NCBI GenBank assembly: GCA_014529385.2
Contig: CM043966.1
Span: 89,910,587-89,974,586 of the forward strand
Reading direction: 5' to 3'
From: Adiantum capillus-veneris
Lineage: Eukaryota > Streptophyta > Polypodiopsida > Polypodiales > Pteridaceae
DNA length: 64,000 nt
The translations under genes were made by a program, and so were the position numbers. Shown here one piece after another: positions 53,870 through 64,000 of the stretch; position 1 is the stretch's first letter, and the number at the start of each line of letters is the position of its first letter. The notes under the pieces were generated by a model that made no database searches, was not told where the DNA came from, and saw only the letters and a program-made list of their open reading frames with translations.

Positions 53870-55830
53870 CATCAATGGAATTGGGAACTAAGCCGAATGG
53901 CTGCTATAGTGCGTATCGCTGACAAGGGGATAAGCTCAAGCATGTAAGTGAGAGTACGGTTTCCTCTTTCAATGAAGAACATGGTTTTGTAGTTGGGGGC
54001 AATATGGGTGGTGTAATGTATGAAGCGAAACCCACCAGATTTCTTCCAAACCGTAATATATTGGCGTTGTAGAAAAGCTTCATTCACTTGGGAGTCAATT
54101 GAAGCATCATGTAGCAAGTGTAATGCATCCCATCTTCCAAACCACTTTTTTCATATGCCATGCAACACATATTTTGTTGCTTAATAGTGCAATCTTCGCG
54201 TACAAAATATTTTGTATCCCTCAAATAGATCCAACTATTATCAAGGATAATCTTTTTTTTGGTCTCATCCGGCATGGTGCATACAATTGGCCGTTCTCCT
54301 GAGGGAGGAACTCCTTGATAAGCAACCTCAGGCACCATATATATGTCCTTCGTGCCTCCCCAATAGGAATCTTCTAGGTAGATCATATACCTACTTCAGA
54401 CACTATTTGGAAGGTTTCCAACGAGAGAGACGAAAGATGACAAAAGGCAATGATTAAGTACAAAATTTGTGGAAGGTAAAGAGGGACACATAGAGCACCA
54501 AATAAAAACCTTCTTTCTATCTTTTTTTGACAACCCAATCCCATCTCATTTCAAAGTAGCATGAAATCCCATAGAAATTCCAAGAAGCCCGAAGATCTTG
54601 CCTTTTTCTCAGCTTGTCTAAAGTAATCCACTATTGTATACCCTGTTACAAAATGGTTTATGATGGAGCCACTAGCTTACAAAAGGTTTTCAAGCATTTC
54701 CAAAAGCATTTTATAGTCTGAGAGTCATTATGCATCGACCCATTTGTGTCAATCTTAAACGCTTAAAGACACAAATGTTTCTTACCACTTCAAATATCTT
54801 TAAACCTATAATATTTGTCTATTGCATGTGGTACTAAACTAGCCAACCCAAAGCATCTAAAGCTACATCATGTAGAAGTGTAGCAAGAGGACAAACTTAC
54901 CTGATAGACCTTCTAAAAGGAAAGAATTCAAAGAGCATGCCATTAATAACAAATTTAACAAATGTGTTACCAAAAAGAACATGACCAAAACATTATCAAA
55001 ATCTACCTTTAAAAAGATGTACTCTTGATCAGTAGCCCGAGCATGTTCAAGACATGATAATAGCATCCATGATGAATCTTTCCTTGATAAAGGCCTTTTG
55101 TTCCTTGATATAAAACTATCCATAAAGATGCTAAGCCTTCTAGCAAGATGTAGGGAGAACACTTTATACATTGTGGTGTAGTCAGGCCTCTAGTTTGATA
55201 AATCCTCCCTCTCTTCCCTTTTGTGGATAAGTCTAATAAAACTAGTGTTTGCTATGGTAGCAAGGGCCCCATACCTCACAGCTTATTGCCATACCAAAAG
55301 AAGTATGATGATACTTTTTTTTTTGACTAAATATAGAACCGATTAGATAATCCATCAATAGAAAGAGATTTTCCCAGCTTAAGATTATCAATGGTCTCTT
55401 TAATCTACCCCTCAGTAAGAGGGAGATCTAACACTTTAGCCAATCGAGTAGGCACTATTTTTTTTCTTGATTTGAAAAATTTGAGCTATGGAATATGAGA
55501 TTCCCTCATTCCTTTAGGGGGGATTACATAAAAGCTTTGAGAAAAAAATCTATGTTTTCAAATTCGCCTCTGGATTTGTAGCATAAGAAACATTAGCTTT
55601 TATGAGAATAGGAAAAAAATCCTTGGCCTTTTTCTTTTTAAGAAATCTAAAAATCCATGTAGTTAGTTTGATTTGTCTGCCCAAAAGTCTCTAGTCCAAA
55701 CAAGGCCACTGTGGGAAATAAGGAGCGCTTCCTCCCTAAGTTTTTGTTTAAGAAGCACTAGCTCAAGAGAGGGAGGGTATAATGTAATGTGATATGATCA
55801 TTCTCTTTTTGGCCCTAATCTCTCTAGCTT
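53870..55830 (-). pseudogene. LINE ORF2 remnant (RT)
   Basis: In minus-strand order: IKETIDNLKLGKSLSIDGLS near 55400-55450 (RT N-terminal motif), LARRLSIFMDSFISRNKRPL and EYIFLKVDFDN (motif A region) in the 55171-54863 frame, then GISMGFHATLK and NFVLNHCLLSSFV near 54430-54600. It is similar in layout to the LINE at 5281-8962 but clearly diverged. From 54386 to 53872 two open frames follow (EDSYWGGTKDIYMVPEVAYQ; VWKKSGGFRFIHYTTHIAPN), which I do not recognise with certainty; they may be the diverged thumb and C-terminal part. Confidence 0.65.
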
Positions 55831-55835
55831 TAGAC

Positions 55836-56332
55836 TTAAACTTTATACGTGCGCATCCATGAGACACTTAAGATGATTGCTTTATTTAGATCAATATCTG
55901 CCATTACATGGAACTCATGAGGACAATGATAATCATCTATGTTGATGGACACATTGGCCTGACCTAAACTGATCATTGCTTCTTTGTTTGCTACTCTACG
56001 CTCGATCTGAATTGGCATCAAAATCGCATTGAACAACTTTAGATATGTCAAATACTTCATGGAATTTACGTGTGCTCTAGTATCAACAAGTGCTCTTTCT
56101 TTTGATCCATTTGTCAATTGAATATTGATACGTATATCCATACCACCAAGCCAATCTGCTCTGTATGAATTGCATCGATAGGAGGAGATGCAGTTTTGAG
56201 TTGTCGAATTTGGACTGTGGATTGTCGTTCTTTGCGCTTTAAAATTTGCAACTTTGCTTCCTCCTTCACATGTGCTTGCATGGCTTGAGAAATCTGGTTC
56301 CATTCAACTCCTTGATGAATATCTTTCAACAT
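55836..56332 (-). pseudogene. E6 downstream retropepsin-like domain (PR2)
   Basis: The frame 56303-55836 contains GMDIRINIQLTNGSKERALV followed by DTRAHVNSM (Asp codon 56084-56082), a retropepsin active-site region in which the Gly of D-T-G is Arg. It continues with IERRVANKEAMISLGQANVS, INIDDYHCPHEFHVMADIDL and AIILSVSWMRTYKV, the latter in the place of the conserved ILG...W segment. It lies directly downstream of the integrase C-terminus, after a short Lys/Glu-rich linker, exactly as PR2 does in E4. The Arg change suggests this copy is inactive. Confidence 0.7.
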
Positions 56333-56449
56333 TTTTGTGGTTAGTGGTCCTCTAATGTTGCAAGTTTTATGGCACCATTGGGATATATTTCTCTAATCAT
56401 AAATGAACAATTACCTCGCTTTTGCAACTTTTTGAAGTGTTGTTTTAAG

Positions 56450-57350
56450 GTGTAGACTAATACATAGTGCCCCTTTTGAAACTCCTTGTTGATCACTTGT
56501 TGATCATGGAACTCCTTCTTGTGTCGTTTTTTAGCATAGATTGCAACGACAATCTGACATGCAATTCATCTAGCTTTTCTAGCTGGTTGATCATGTCAGA
56601 CACTTCACGTCCGGTCTATTCTAAGTTCTTGGCTACTCTAAGTGTAGGAATCAAGAATTCCATGGATAGTATGTCATTAATTCCAAACACCATATTAAAA
56701 GGCATTGTTCCAAATTTGTTTTTTGGTACGTAACTTGATACGCCTAAAGAGCTGAATGTAACTTTTGTTCCCAATCTGCTCTTGATTCGTCCACTATAAT
56801 GGTGAGCATTGTGCATAGAATTTTATTTGTGCTCTTTGCTTATCCATTTGATTGAGGGTAATATGGTGTTGATTTAATATGAATCACCATGAATTCTTTC
56901 AACAAGACTTTAATCATATTGTTTAGATAGTGAGTTCCTCTGTCACTCAGTATCTTAGATTGATAATCCGTAGCTTGTGAAGATGTTTTCATATAAGAAC
57001 TCTCCTATTTTTCTTACATCATTTCTTTGCATCTCTTTGGCTTCTACCCACTTGGTAAAATAATGTATGGCCACTATGATATATTGAGCATGCGTTCTAT
57101 ATGCAGGAGGTGTGATTGGTCCAACAAAGGCTACCCCCCCATATTTGGCAAAAGCTCTTGCTTCCATCATAGGTTGTAATGGCATTTTTTCTTGCCTCAT
57201 TGGTGCTTTGTTACGTTGGCATTCACACAATGTTTCACATATTATTCAACATCCATGAACAAGGTCGGCCACCAAATTCCTCCAAGAAGTATTGTTTTTG
57301 TAGATTTATCTGCTGAAAAATGTCTGCCTAATTGTTCTGCATGAACTTAC
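56450..57350 (-). pseudogene. E6 integrase
   Basis: Zinc domain remnants (GRHFSADKSTKTILLGGIWW, CECQRNKAP) precede the core. The first catalytic Asp position reads GGVAFVGPITPP, so Asp is Ala. The second, ILSDRGTHYLNN, is intact. The Glu position reads Lys within a stretch that also has a stop. The C-terminal domain (NGAIKLATLEDH, KGHYVLVYTLKQ) matches E4. Frameshifts are numerous. Confidence 0.8.
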
Positions 57351-57699
57351 TCAAGAATTGGTATGTACTCACTTTTTGTGGCACAAATTTGCAACTTGTT
57401 ATCATTGCCTCACTTGTAGAGGTGGTTTTCAATTATCACGTAGCTTTCAACTTCAGTCTTAATGGACTTTCATCTGAATTTACTCATCCACTATGGCAAC
57501 ACACCTTTATTCAGGTTATCTACAATGTACTTACTCCACTTGGATGCAACTGCTACTCTGAATACTGTTGCATGTTCTGTAGATGCTTGGATTATACCAA
57601 CATCACACATGAACAAATATAGTTATGAACACTTTGTTGCATATTAGGCTAGTACACTCCAAGTCTCATCAATTTGCTGAAATGTTTATGTTTTTCCAT

Positions 57700-58900
57700 T
57701 GTGAATCCTAGTTGTGTATATTAGGCCAGTACACTCCAAGTCTCATCAATCGTTGAAAGCATTTTTCCATTCTGAATCCTCGTAGTTTGCAGATGAGGTT
57801 GGGTCAAGTACACATTCTTTTTCATTGGCTCTATACATAGCCTCAATAGTCCATCATTCCCTTGCTTATATAGCCTTCCAAATATCATTACAAGTGTTTG
57901 CATCTGTTCAATGATTGATGGTTGTCTTTCAATTTGCAATGAATCAATGGTGAGCAAAGATATACATGTTTGCTCCACCTTGATACCATCTCAATATTGA
58001 ATAGATAAGAGTCAAGAAGGTCATCCTCAAGTCCTTGAGGTGCTTCCCTATGAATCAATGTAGAAAAATGGCCAGTCGTCTAATGTGTAGTCTCCTTCTT
58101 GGCTATGATAATGAAATCAAACTCAAGCAAGATTATAAACCATCGAACAATATGTCTTGCACTGCGTGGTTTGTTCATCAAGTATAATAGTGCTTAATGA
58201 TCCATAAAGCATAATGTAGTGTATAAGCCTTTTCACAGTATAGACCATTCCAAGTCCTTCTCTTTCAGTGGTGGTGTAATTTCTTTCCACATTGTTAAGT
58301 TTTCTACTAGAGTAACAGACGGAAAAATCCATGTTGTTCTCTCTAGGCTGTGCTAAGATGCATCCAATCGCATATGATGATTCATCAATGTGAACATGAA
58401 ATATCTTATTGCAATCAAGAGATTTAAAAATTGGACAAAAAAATTATATTTGCTTCAATTGTTGGAATGCCTTTTTGCACACTTCAATCCACTCAAACTT
58501 TGTGATGAGAGCATAGAGAGGTTTTGCAATGACTGCAAACATATAGATAAGCCTTTTATAGTAACCACAATGGCCCATAAAGGCTTGTATCACTCTAACT
58601 TTTGTGGGTCTTGAAAGAGAAACAATTACTTGTATCTTCTCAAGATCTGTGAAAATGCCATTTTTGGACACAACCTGTCTTAAAAATTTCCCTTGTCTTA
58701 CCATGAAGACACATTCTTTGGATTCAAGTAGATACGATAAGTCCAAAACTTCTTGAAGTTCTTTTTTAGATGCAGCCATCTTTGCTCTAAAAGTTTGGTT
58801 ATTCTTTAGTCATGTCTTGTAGGCTTGCAACATAGCATGTAAGGGGTCTAGTACTTTTTCCACCAAGACCGAACCTCCTGATGAAATTTTGGAAGTCTCC
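57700..58900 (-). pseudogene. E6 RT palm end and RNase H
   Basis: The 58779-58444 frame gives ESKECVFMVRQGKFLRQVVS, NGIFTDLEKIQVIVSLSRPT and FMGHCGYYKRLIYMFAVIAK. Upstream (58900-58790) it is joined to a Gag-like coiled segment. RNase H at 58332-58123 reads FSVCYSSRKLNNVERNYTTT and EREGLGMVYTVKRL. The 57978-57721 frame is the spacer before integrase. RT motifs A to C are lost in the deletion. Confidence 0.82.
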
Positions 58901-59490
58901 ACTCCTTAGACTTTTTTTTTGTTTTCTTTTTTTCCTTTAAATTGGTCCCTAGTTTATTGCAGTTTTGTCTGCAAGGCACTCTTCCTTCGCCTTTTACCTT
59001 TCATTTTATCTCTATTTGCTTTCCTGGATTTTCTTTGAGTCCTAACGGTTAAACTCTCAAATTCTGTTTGATCTGGCAGTTTTGGCTCAACCTCGATCAG
59101 CATGTTTTTTGCAGCTTTTTGAGCATGAGCTCTAGTTACCACATTGATAAGAATCGTCGGTTCGATTTTAGATCCACTTAAAAAAGGCAAAACTCCAATG
59201 ACATTCATCATTGCTTTTCCCTTATTTTCAGGATTCTTGGGGCAATTTGGAAGGACATGGTCTATTGCACAACCCTCACAAAACCCAAAAAATATTTTTT
59301 TGCTCGCCCTTGTGTAGACAAAATTGTGCCTAATAATTACCTCCACATTCATAGCAAGGACATTTTGGCTGAGTGGCTTGTGGTGCCCCCATTGGTTATC
59401 TAGTCCTAGGAGGATACTATCTAGGTTTGTAGTTCTAATTTGCTATAAACATGAGCATATTTTCAACCATCTTGTAATGGCTTTTTGTGT
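58901..59490 (-). pseudogene. E6 Gag nucleocapsid
   Basis: ENMLMFIANY aligns with the E3 segment ERTLLFIANG. Zinc knuckles: a damaged CYECGGNY...FC with an internal stop near 59330, and CEGCAIDHVLPNC with C-x2-C-x3-H-x4-C spacing, followed by CPKNPENKGKAMMNVIGVLP and a basic Lys/Arg-rich segment. The upper end is cut at about 59488 by the R8 repeat. Confidence 0.78.
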
Positions 59491-59640
59491 AATGCCAAGG
59501 GCAAACCTAGGGGGGTCACGAACCCAGACCAAGGGCCGTCGACTGCTGGGTGTGGACAGGGGATTCTAAATCTGACGACCAAGGGCCTATATAATGGGTG
59601 CTAGGGTGGAGAATCCTTATGATAGTTTCCTCTGTCTTAT
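59488..59640 (+). repeat. R8 repeat copy A (probable LTR fragment)
   Basis: Begins TGTAATGCCAAGGGCAAACC and matches copies at 63205 and 63644 for about 150 bp, including a CTATATAATGGG TATA-like box. The right end diverges after GTCTTATA. Confidence 0.75.
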
Positions 59641-59708
59641 ACTAGAATCAAAGCTCAGGGGAGGGAAAAGATATGGAGGAGGGGCAAAAGAATTGCATGA
59701 AAGTTCAT

Positions 59709-59745
<37 letters not shown>

Positions 59746-60488
59746 TTCATGGGGATTGGGCCGTGGACGACCGAGCTGTCCTACAAGGCATTGGCATGGC
59801 CCCTTAGGGCTCGACTTGGAAGCATGTGGCAAGCATGAACCAGCCCTTGCATGTACACAAAGATGATGTGACGAGCACCATATGGAGCATGTTGGGGCTG
59901 GTCAAGTGCGCACAGGGATACTCATGAGAAATCATTTCACGACCGTTTTCAATCGAGTAGTGCACACAGAGGTATGAGAGATTGCTTCTTCTCGATACTA
60001 TTCCATGGTATGCCATCTCTACACTTACCTTGGGGTTCACATAATGGAGGTTATGGGCACCCCTAAGGGTTCCCTAAGGGATCTATCCACAAAAGGAGTC
60101 ATATATGCGAGGTACATATTGTCGATGACCATGCAAAGTATGCAAGGTGCTAGCATGGAAACCCGACAAGGTGCAACAAAGGACCATGATGAGCATCAAA
60201 GTAAAAAAAATCAAATTCGATCTTGGTTACTCCCAAGGCTTGAAGCACATCGAGGGAGAGGAGCCAACACCACTCTTTGATGGTGATATCAAGGATCAAG
60301 AGGACTCCAAAGGATAGTGGCCTCATAGACTAAATGGCAAAGAGGATAGCTTTCCAAGTGTCAGTCATACCTTATATGTCTGGTTGAGGGGCCAAAATTA
60401 GTAAGGGATGATGTCTCCTTCTACCCTGTGCCCAGAGCTAGAACCTGGAAGGATCATTATAGATTTCTGGATAAATATCCCAATTGGC
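59641..60488 (+). other. Non-coding stretch
   Basis: No gene recognised. It contains a TC microsatellite (about 59706-59741). It could be leader or internal sequence of the element that carried R8. Confidence 0.5.
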
Positions 60489-61203
60489 TAAATTAACCTA
60501 AGCTTCCACAACCCAAGGAAGGAGAGAGAATAAGTGGGACTTATATGGTGAAGCTGCATCCATTCCTCTCTGATCACATTTGCGTCAAGCTTTTCGACAC
60601 CCACTGAGTGTAGCATCCTCTGTTCCCATTCTATGGCAGCTTTCGCACTCTCTTTTGTGGATTTCTTTATTAGAGTGCGAAGGTGAGCCTCCTCTTCAAC
60701 CGTTAAAATGTGTTCTTCTTTCTGGATTTGTGGAGGTATCTCCACCAATAAAGGTTCTTCTAAACTTTCGAGGAGTTCTAGAGACTCCTGTTGGGTGCTG
60801 ACTCCAAAGTCACTTGGACTCAAATCTATAGTTTGGCATCTTGCCCTATCTACCTCTTAACGTAGGTCAGCTAGCTCCTGCTGCACCTCTTCATCTCGTC
60901 TTGTTGCTTCTTCTGCATTATTGACCAATAGGTCTTGTAGCGTTTTGCATTCCTTCTTCAGTTGGTCATTCTCTTTTTGAAGTTCTTGATGCTATGATCC
61001 TTGTTTACCAATCATTTGGGTGCATTGTTTATAAATGGTGGGGGAATACATCTCAACAATGCCAGTCATCCAAAGAGGACAGGAAGATTACAAGTGTTAA
61101 TCTTGTGCTGAAGGATCACTCCTAGTGGAAGCTTTATTTCTCTAATTGGAGCTTGCTTACCATGAGGCAAAGCATGTTGTGAGGCTATGTTTAATCTCTT
61201 CAT
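60489..61203 (-). pseudogene. Broken coiled-coil ORF of unknown function
   Basis: From ATG 61203 the minus strand reads MKRLNIASQHALPHGKQAPI, then a -1/+2 frame change near 61080 into MTGIVEMYSPTIYKQ, a stop, and a strongly helical Glu/Lys/Gln-rich part (HQELQKENDQLKKECKTLQD; ATRRDEEVQQELADLR), another stop, then LELLESLEEPLLVEIPPQIQ and EEEAHLRTLIKKSTKESAKA to 60489. It may be part of a retroelement polyprotein, given its surroundings, but no signature domain is present. The non-autonomous element E7 begins 47 bp upstream. Confidence 0.45.
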
Positions 61204-61249
61204 GTTTACATCAGGCTCTCAACCTCAATCAACAGTTATGGTGGGGTTG

Positions 61250-61667
61250 TGTTGGGCTATGTTGGATACACCATTGTGGTAGTCACGGTTCCACCATAGG
61301 CTAAGGATAATTAAGAGTAGACTAAAGAGTGAGCTCAATACACAATGTAGAATGAAAATAGCTTGCTTGATTGATTAGAATTGGAGAGAATTACAAGCTT
61401 TGGCTATTGGCCATATATAGGCTCAATGTGGAGAAGTCCATTCAATGGTTGAATGGATATGCAACACAAGTGGAAATGGCAAGGGTAGTGTGAGCTAACA
61501 CAAGTGGCATGTGGCTATCAAGTGTGTAGCATGTGTGTATGGAATGAGTAGCATGTGTAAGACTTTGTAGGTTCCAAAGGAATAATGTGACTATGCACTT
61601 AAATGCTACATGCTTGGCTTTTAGGGAATGCTCTCACTGTGAGTGTAAGCTAAGGCTTACTTCAACA
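61250..61667 (-). repeat. E7 3' LTR
   Basis: Matches 62415-62816 along its whole length with moderate divergence and small indels, which indicates an old insertion. Confidence 0.87.
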
Positions 61668-62414
61668 AACACCCCCTTTAAGTTGAAGCTTACACAATAC
61701 AACATGGATTCTGATCGAGAGCCTAACATGGGTTACATTAGGTAACTACATGGGGCTCATAAAGATGGAATCTAGTGCAGGAAATAGTATCGGTCTTACC
61801 TCCAAACTTTATGGTTTGGGGCAGTGTCTAAATACTTACAATTGCATGGCATCATTTTCTTTTGGGAACTTTGTTAGGGCCTCCTCTTCGATGCTTTAAT
61901 TTCCTTGCTTTGGAATCTAGAGGATTTTGATGATGATGCACATATTGGGTGCACATGGGATTCATGTTGAGTGCATATTCATCATAGAAGCATGTTTTGT
62001 ATATATGCATGTTAATGTTCGTGCTTCGGTGTTCGTGCTTCGGTTCTGGGGTGGTCTTATCAATAGATATTGGTAGTGTCTATAACCCCTTACAATCTTG
62101 AGAGTAAATGTGGCATGCATAACATGGTGCAATGTGCACACAATCAAGCAAGTAGATACAAAATTCAATGAAATTGATTACAACCACAAAGGCAAGGAGA
62201 AAACCAAGTGATCTAGTGAGGGGATTGATGCTCTTAATGCTCAAAATTCTTGAATGTCTTGGTAGTGGCCCAAAGGTCTTTAGCCTTTGCATATATTCAA
62301 TGAAAGTCAACTTGATTAAGCTCTATAGATGCATTATAATGCTAATTCTAACCTACTAGGATCATATAAGGGTGATTAGGAAGTGCTAATCACACACCAT
62401 GCTATGATACCACT
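61668..62414 (-). other. E7 internal region, non-coding
   Basis: Only primer-site and polypurine signals at its ends. A short GTTCGTGCTTCGGT direct repeat occurs at about 62014-62045. Confidence 0.75.
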
Positions 62415-62816
62415 TGTTGGGCTATGGTGCATACACCATTGTGGAATTCATGGTTGCACCATAGCCTAAGGATAATTAGGATTAGACTAGAGAGTGAGAT
62501 CAATACACAATGTAGAATAAAAATAGTTTGCTTGTCTGATTAGAATTGGAGAGAATTACAAGCTTTGGCTATAGACTGAATGTGGAGAAGTGCAATCAAT
62601 GGTTGAATGGATATGCACCACAAGCGGAAATGGCAAGGGTAGTTTGAGCTAACACAAGTGGCCATCAAGTATGTAGCATGTGTGTAGGGAAGGAGTAACA
62701 TGTGTGAGACTATGTAGGTTCCACAGGAATAATGTGACTATGCACTAAAATGGTGCGTGCTTGGCTTTTAGGGAGTGTTCTCACTGTGTGTGTGTAAGAT
62801 AAGACTTACTCCAAAA
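62415..62816 (-). repeat. E7 5' LTR
   Basis: It ends CCCAACA at 62415 next to the primer site. The outer start (TTTTGGAG) has lost the TG seen in the other LTR. Confidence 0.85.
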
Positions 62817-63059
62817 GCTTGCTTACTGATATAGATTGATAACAAGTCAAGGACTTATACTTTGTTGATGAGTTACATTAGCTAGTTGCTTTCATGGAAA
62901 GTGAAAAGAGGTACTTTTTAGGTTACATCTTTGTTATGATAACTTGTTTAGCATGCTCAAGTGAGTTCTAAATGGGTGCTATGTTGCATATGGGACGGTT
63001 ACAGAAGATGGGTGCAAAGGGATAACAATGTGGAAAATCAAGATACTCTTCTTGATTTC

Positions 63060-63204
63060 ATTGAACCTCCTATTGTACCATGATCCGATCAAAAGGACAG
63101 CTGGATCCATGCATGGTGCCTTTGCCAAAAACATTAGTGTTCTTTATGACGCTATCACCACTTTTGTTTTTGAGGAAGAAAACGCTTCTCCAAGGGGGGA
63201 GTAA
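63060..63204 (+). pseudogene. Possible retroelement polyprotein end and polypurine tract
   Basis: In a broken frame the plus strand gives IRSKGQL and then HGAFAKNISVLYDAITTFVF, which resembles the short basic-then-helical segment at the C-terminus of many plant gypsy polyproteins. CAAGGGGGGAG (63191-63201) is a polypurine tract placed directly before R8 copy B, supporting the idea that R8 is the start of a 3' LTR. Confidence 0.35.
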
Positions 63205-64000
63205 TGTAATTCCAAGGGCAAACCCAGGGGGGTCACGGACCCACGCCAAGGGCCGGCTGCTAGGTGTGGACATGGGATTCTAAATCTAACGACTAAGGGA
63301 CTATATAATGGGTGGTAGGGAAAATAATCCTCATGGAAGTTCCCTTTGTCTTATATTTTAAGTGTCCAATGACTCTTCATAGTAAGAATTTGGCGGACAC
63401 ATTTGTTGACTCGCGAGTGCTTCTATAGGCTATAGATATGAAACTATTACCCTATTCTCTTGAGGTAAAGGAGGTTGTTGACCCAACATAGATTGTGGTT
63501 TATCTCTCCCTTGTGCTGCATTATTTGGGCCTATTTGGTACCTCAGTGGTTGTGGAAAATCTTGCACCTTTGGAGGTCTATATGGTCTTTCCCTCATGTA
63601 ATGTTGGTTATAAAAGCACTCATTTGTCTCATGGGGGGAGTAATGTAATGCCAAGGGCAAACCTAGGGGGGTCACGGACCCAGGCCAAGGGCCGAATTCT
63701 AGGTGTGGATAGGATTCTAAATCTAACAGCCAAGGGCCTATATAATGGGTGGTAAGGTGAAGAATCCTCATGGTAGTTTCCAATGTCTTATATTTTAAGT
63801 TTCCAATGACTCTTCATAGTAAGAAGTTGTCAAAAACATTTGTTGACTCGCGAGTGCTTCTATAGGCTATATGCATCAAACTATTACCCTATTTTCTTGA
63901 GGTGAAGGAGGTTGTTGACCCAACATAGGTTGTGGTTTATCTCTCCCTTATGCTGCATTATTTGGGCCTACTTGGTACCTTAGTGGTGGTGGCAAAGGTT
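63197..64000. repeat. 439-bp composite unit in tandem (R8 plus antisense Gag)
   Basis: Unit 1 (about 63197-63635) and unit 2 (63636 to the window end, incomplete) each contain GGGGGGAGTAATGTAAT, the R8 repeat, and then a minus-strand Gag fragment of the E3/E6 family (HETNECFYNQHYMRERPYRP and LGQQPPLPQENRV in unit 1). The R8 starts are 439 bp apart (63205 and 63644). The LTR fragment must have joined the Gag fragment before the unit duplicated. Confidence 0.85.

Larger units (their letters stand above)
55836..59490 (-). mobile_element. Gypsy element E6, fragment related to E3
   Basis: On the minus strand: Gag nucleocapsid (59490-58954), a coiled segment joined by deletion to RT (58900-58444), RNase H (58332-58123), integrase (57350-56450), linker, and a downstream retropepsin-like domain (56180-55836). 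E6 and E3 share Gag blocks such as SGGSVLV...QAY and CPKNP after the second knuckle. The region from the end of Gag to the RT palm, including the upstream protease, is deleted. LTRs and target duplication were not found; the 5' part continues discontinuously at 63350-64000. Confidence 0.8.
61250..62816 (-). mobile_element. E7, small non-autonomous LTR element
   Basis: Two LTRs (61250-61667, 418 bp; 62415-62816, 402 bp) flank 747 bp with no coding capacity. On the minus strand the 5' LTR is the one at higher coordinates. It is followed by AAGTGGTATCATAGC (62413-62399), a tRNA-Met-type primer site, and CTTAAAGGGGGTGTT (61682-61668) is a polypurine tract just before the 3' LTR. LTR ends are TGTTGAAG...CCCAACA. 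Flanking GGTTG (61245-61249) and GCTTG (62817-62821) may be a target duplication with one change. The copia-type primer site suggests mobilisation by a copia partner. Confidence 0.85.

Overview
The window is nuclear DNA from a land plant with a large, transposon-rich genome. Evidence: plant-type Ty3/gypsy, Ty1/copia and L1-type LINE elements, tRNA-Met and tRNA-Asp type primer binding sites, and one host-gene exon with an intron donor. The only host gene I recognise is the first exon of the Mediator subunit MED6 (minus strand, 4697-4893). The MED6 exon and the copia Gag look more like non-seed-plant (perhaps fern) versions to me; that is an impression from memory and is weak.

Layout. 1-3860: two decayed chromovirus-like gypsy fragments meeting head to head near 905; if MED6 is a live gene they lie in its first intron. 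4697-4893: MED6 exon 1. 4964-37790: a four-level nest of elements about 60-70 bp upstream of the MED6 ATG. From outside in: (1) a nearly full-length L1-like LINE on the minus strand (about 5.9 kb of its own sequence), flanked by a candidate 10-bp target duplication; (2) a Ty1/copia element (minus, 9166-36065) inserted in LINE ORF1; (3) gypsy element E3 (plus, 10872-32962; target duplication GCTAG) inserted in copia between integrase and RT, with an internal deletion that removed most of pol and most of its 3' LTR; (4) gypsy element E4 (plus, 12456-26429; target duplication GAGTC) inserted in the untranslated leader of E3. E4 is 14 kb, has both LTRs and is the youngest by LTR comparison.

37801-41640: non-coding DNA with long microsatellites, an inverted repeat and possible CACTA-type relics. 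41640-41989: a LINE remnant. 41995-50081: E5, a minus-strand, internally deleted relative of E4 (target duplication CGGGA) whose Gag-protease frame is joined to the tail of the E4 3' ORF. 50087-53869: non-coding with several short duplications. 53870-55830: another LINE remnant. 55836-59490: E6, a minus-strand relative of E3. 59488-64000: a mosaic of three copies of a 150-bp repeat (probably an LTR fragment), a 1.57-kb non-autonomous LTR element (E7), a broken coiled-coil ORF, and a 439-bp composite unit in tandem.

Most interesting system: E4 and E6, from two diverged gypsy families, both carry a second retropepsin-like domain downstream of integrase, in addition to the usual protease between Gag and RT. 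In E4 and E5 the upstream protease has D-G-G instead of D-S/T-G at its active site, while the downstream one in E4 has a canonical D-T-G-A. This suggests a dual-protease architecture in which the downstream enzyme may have taken over. All coding regions except the MED6 exon carry stops or frameshifts, so these are fossil copies and the system would have to be tested on intact relatives.
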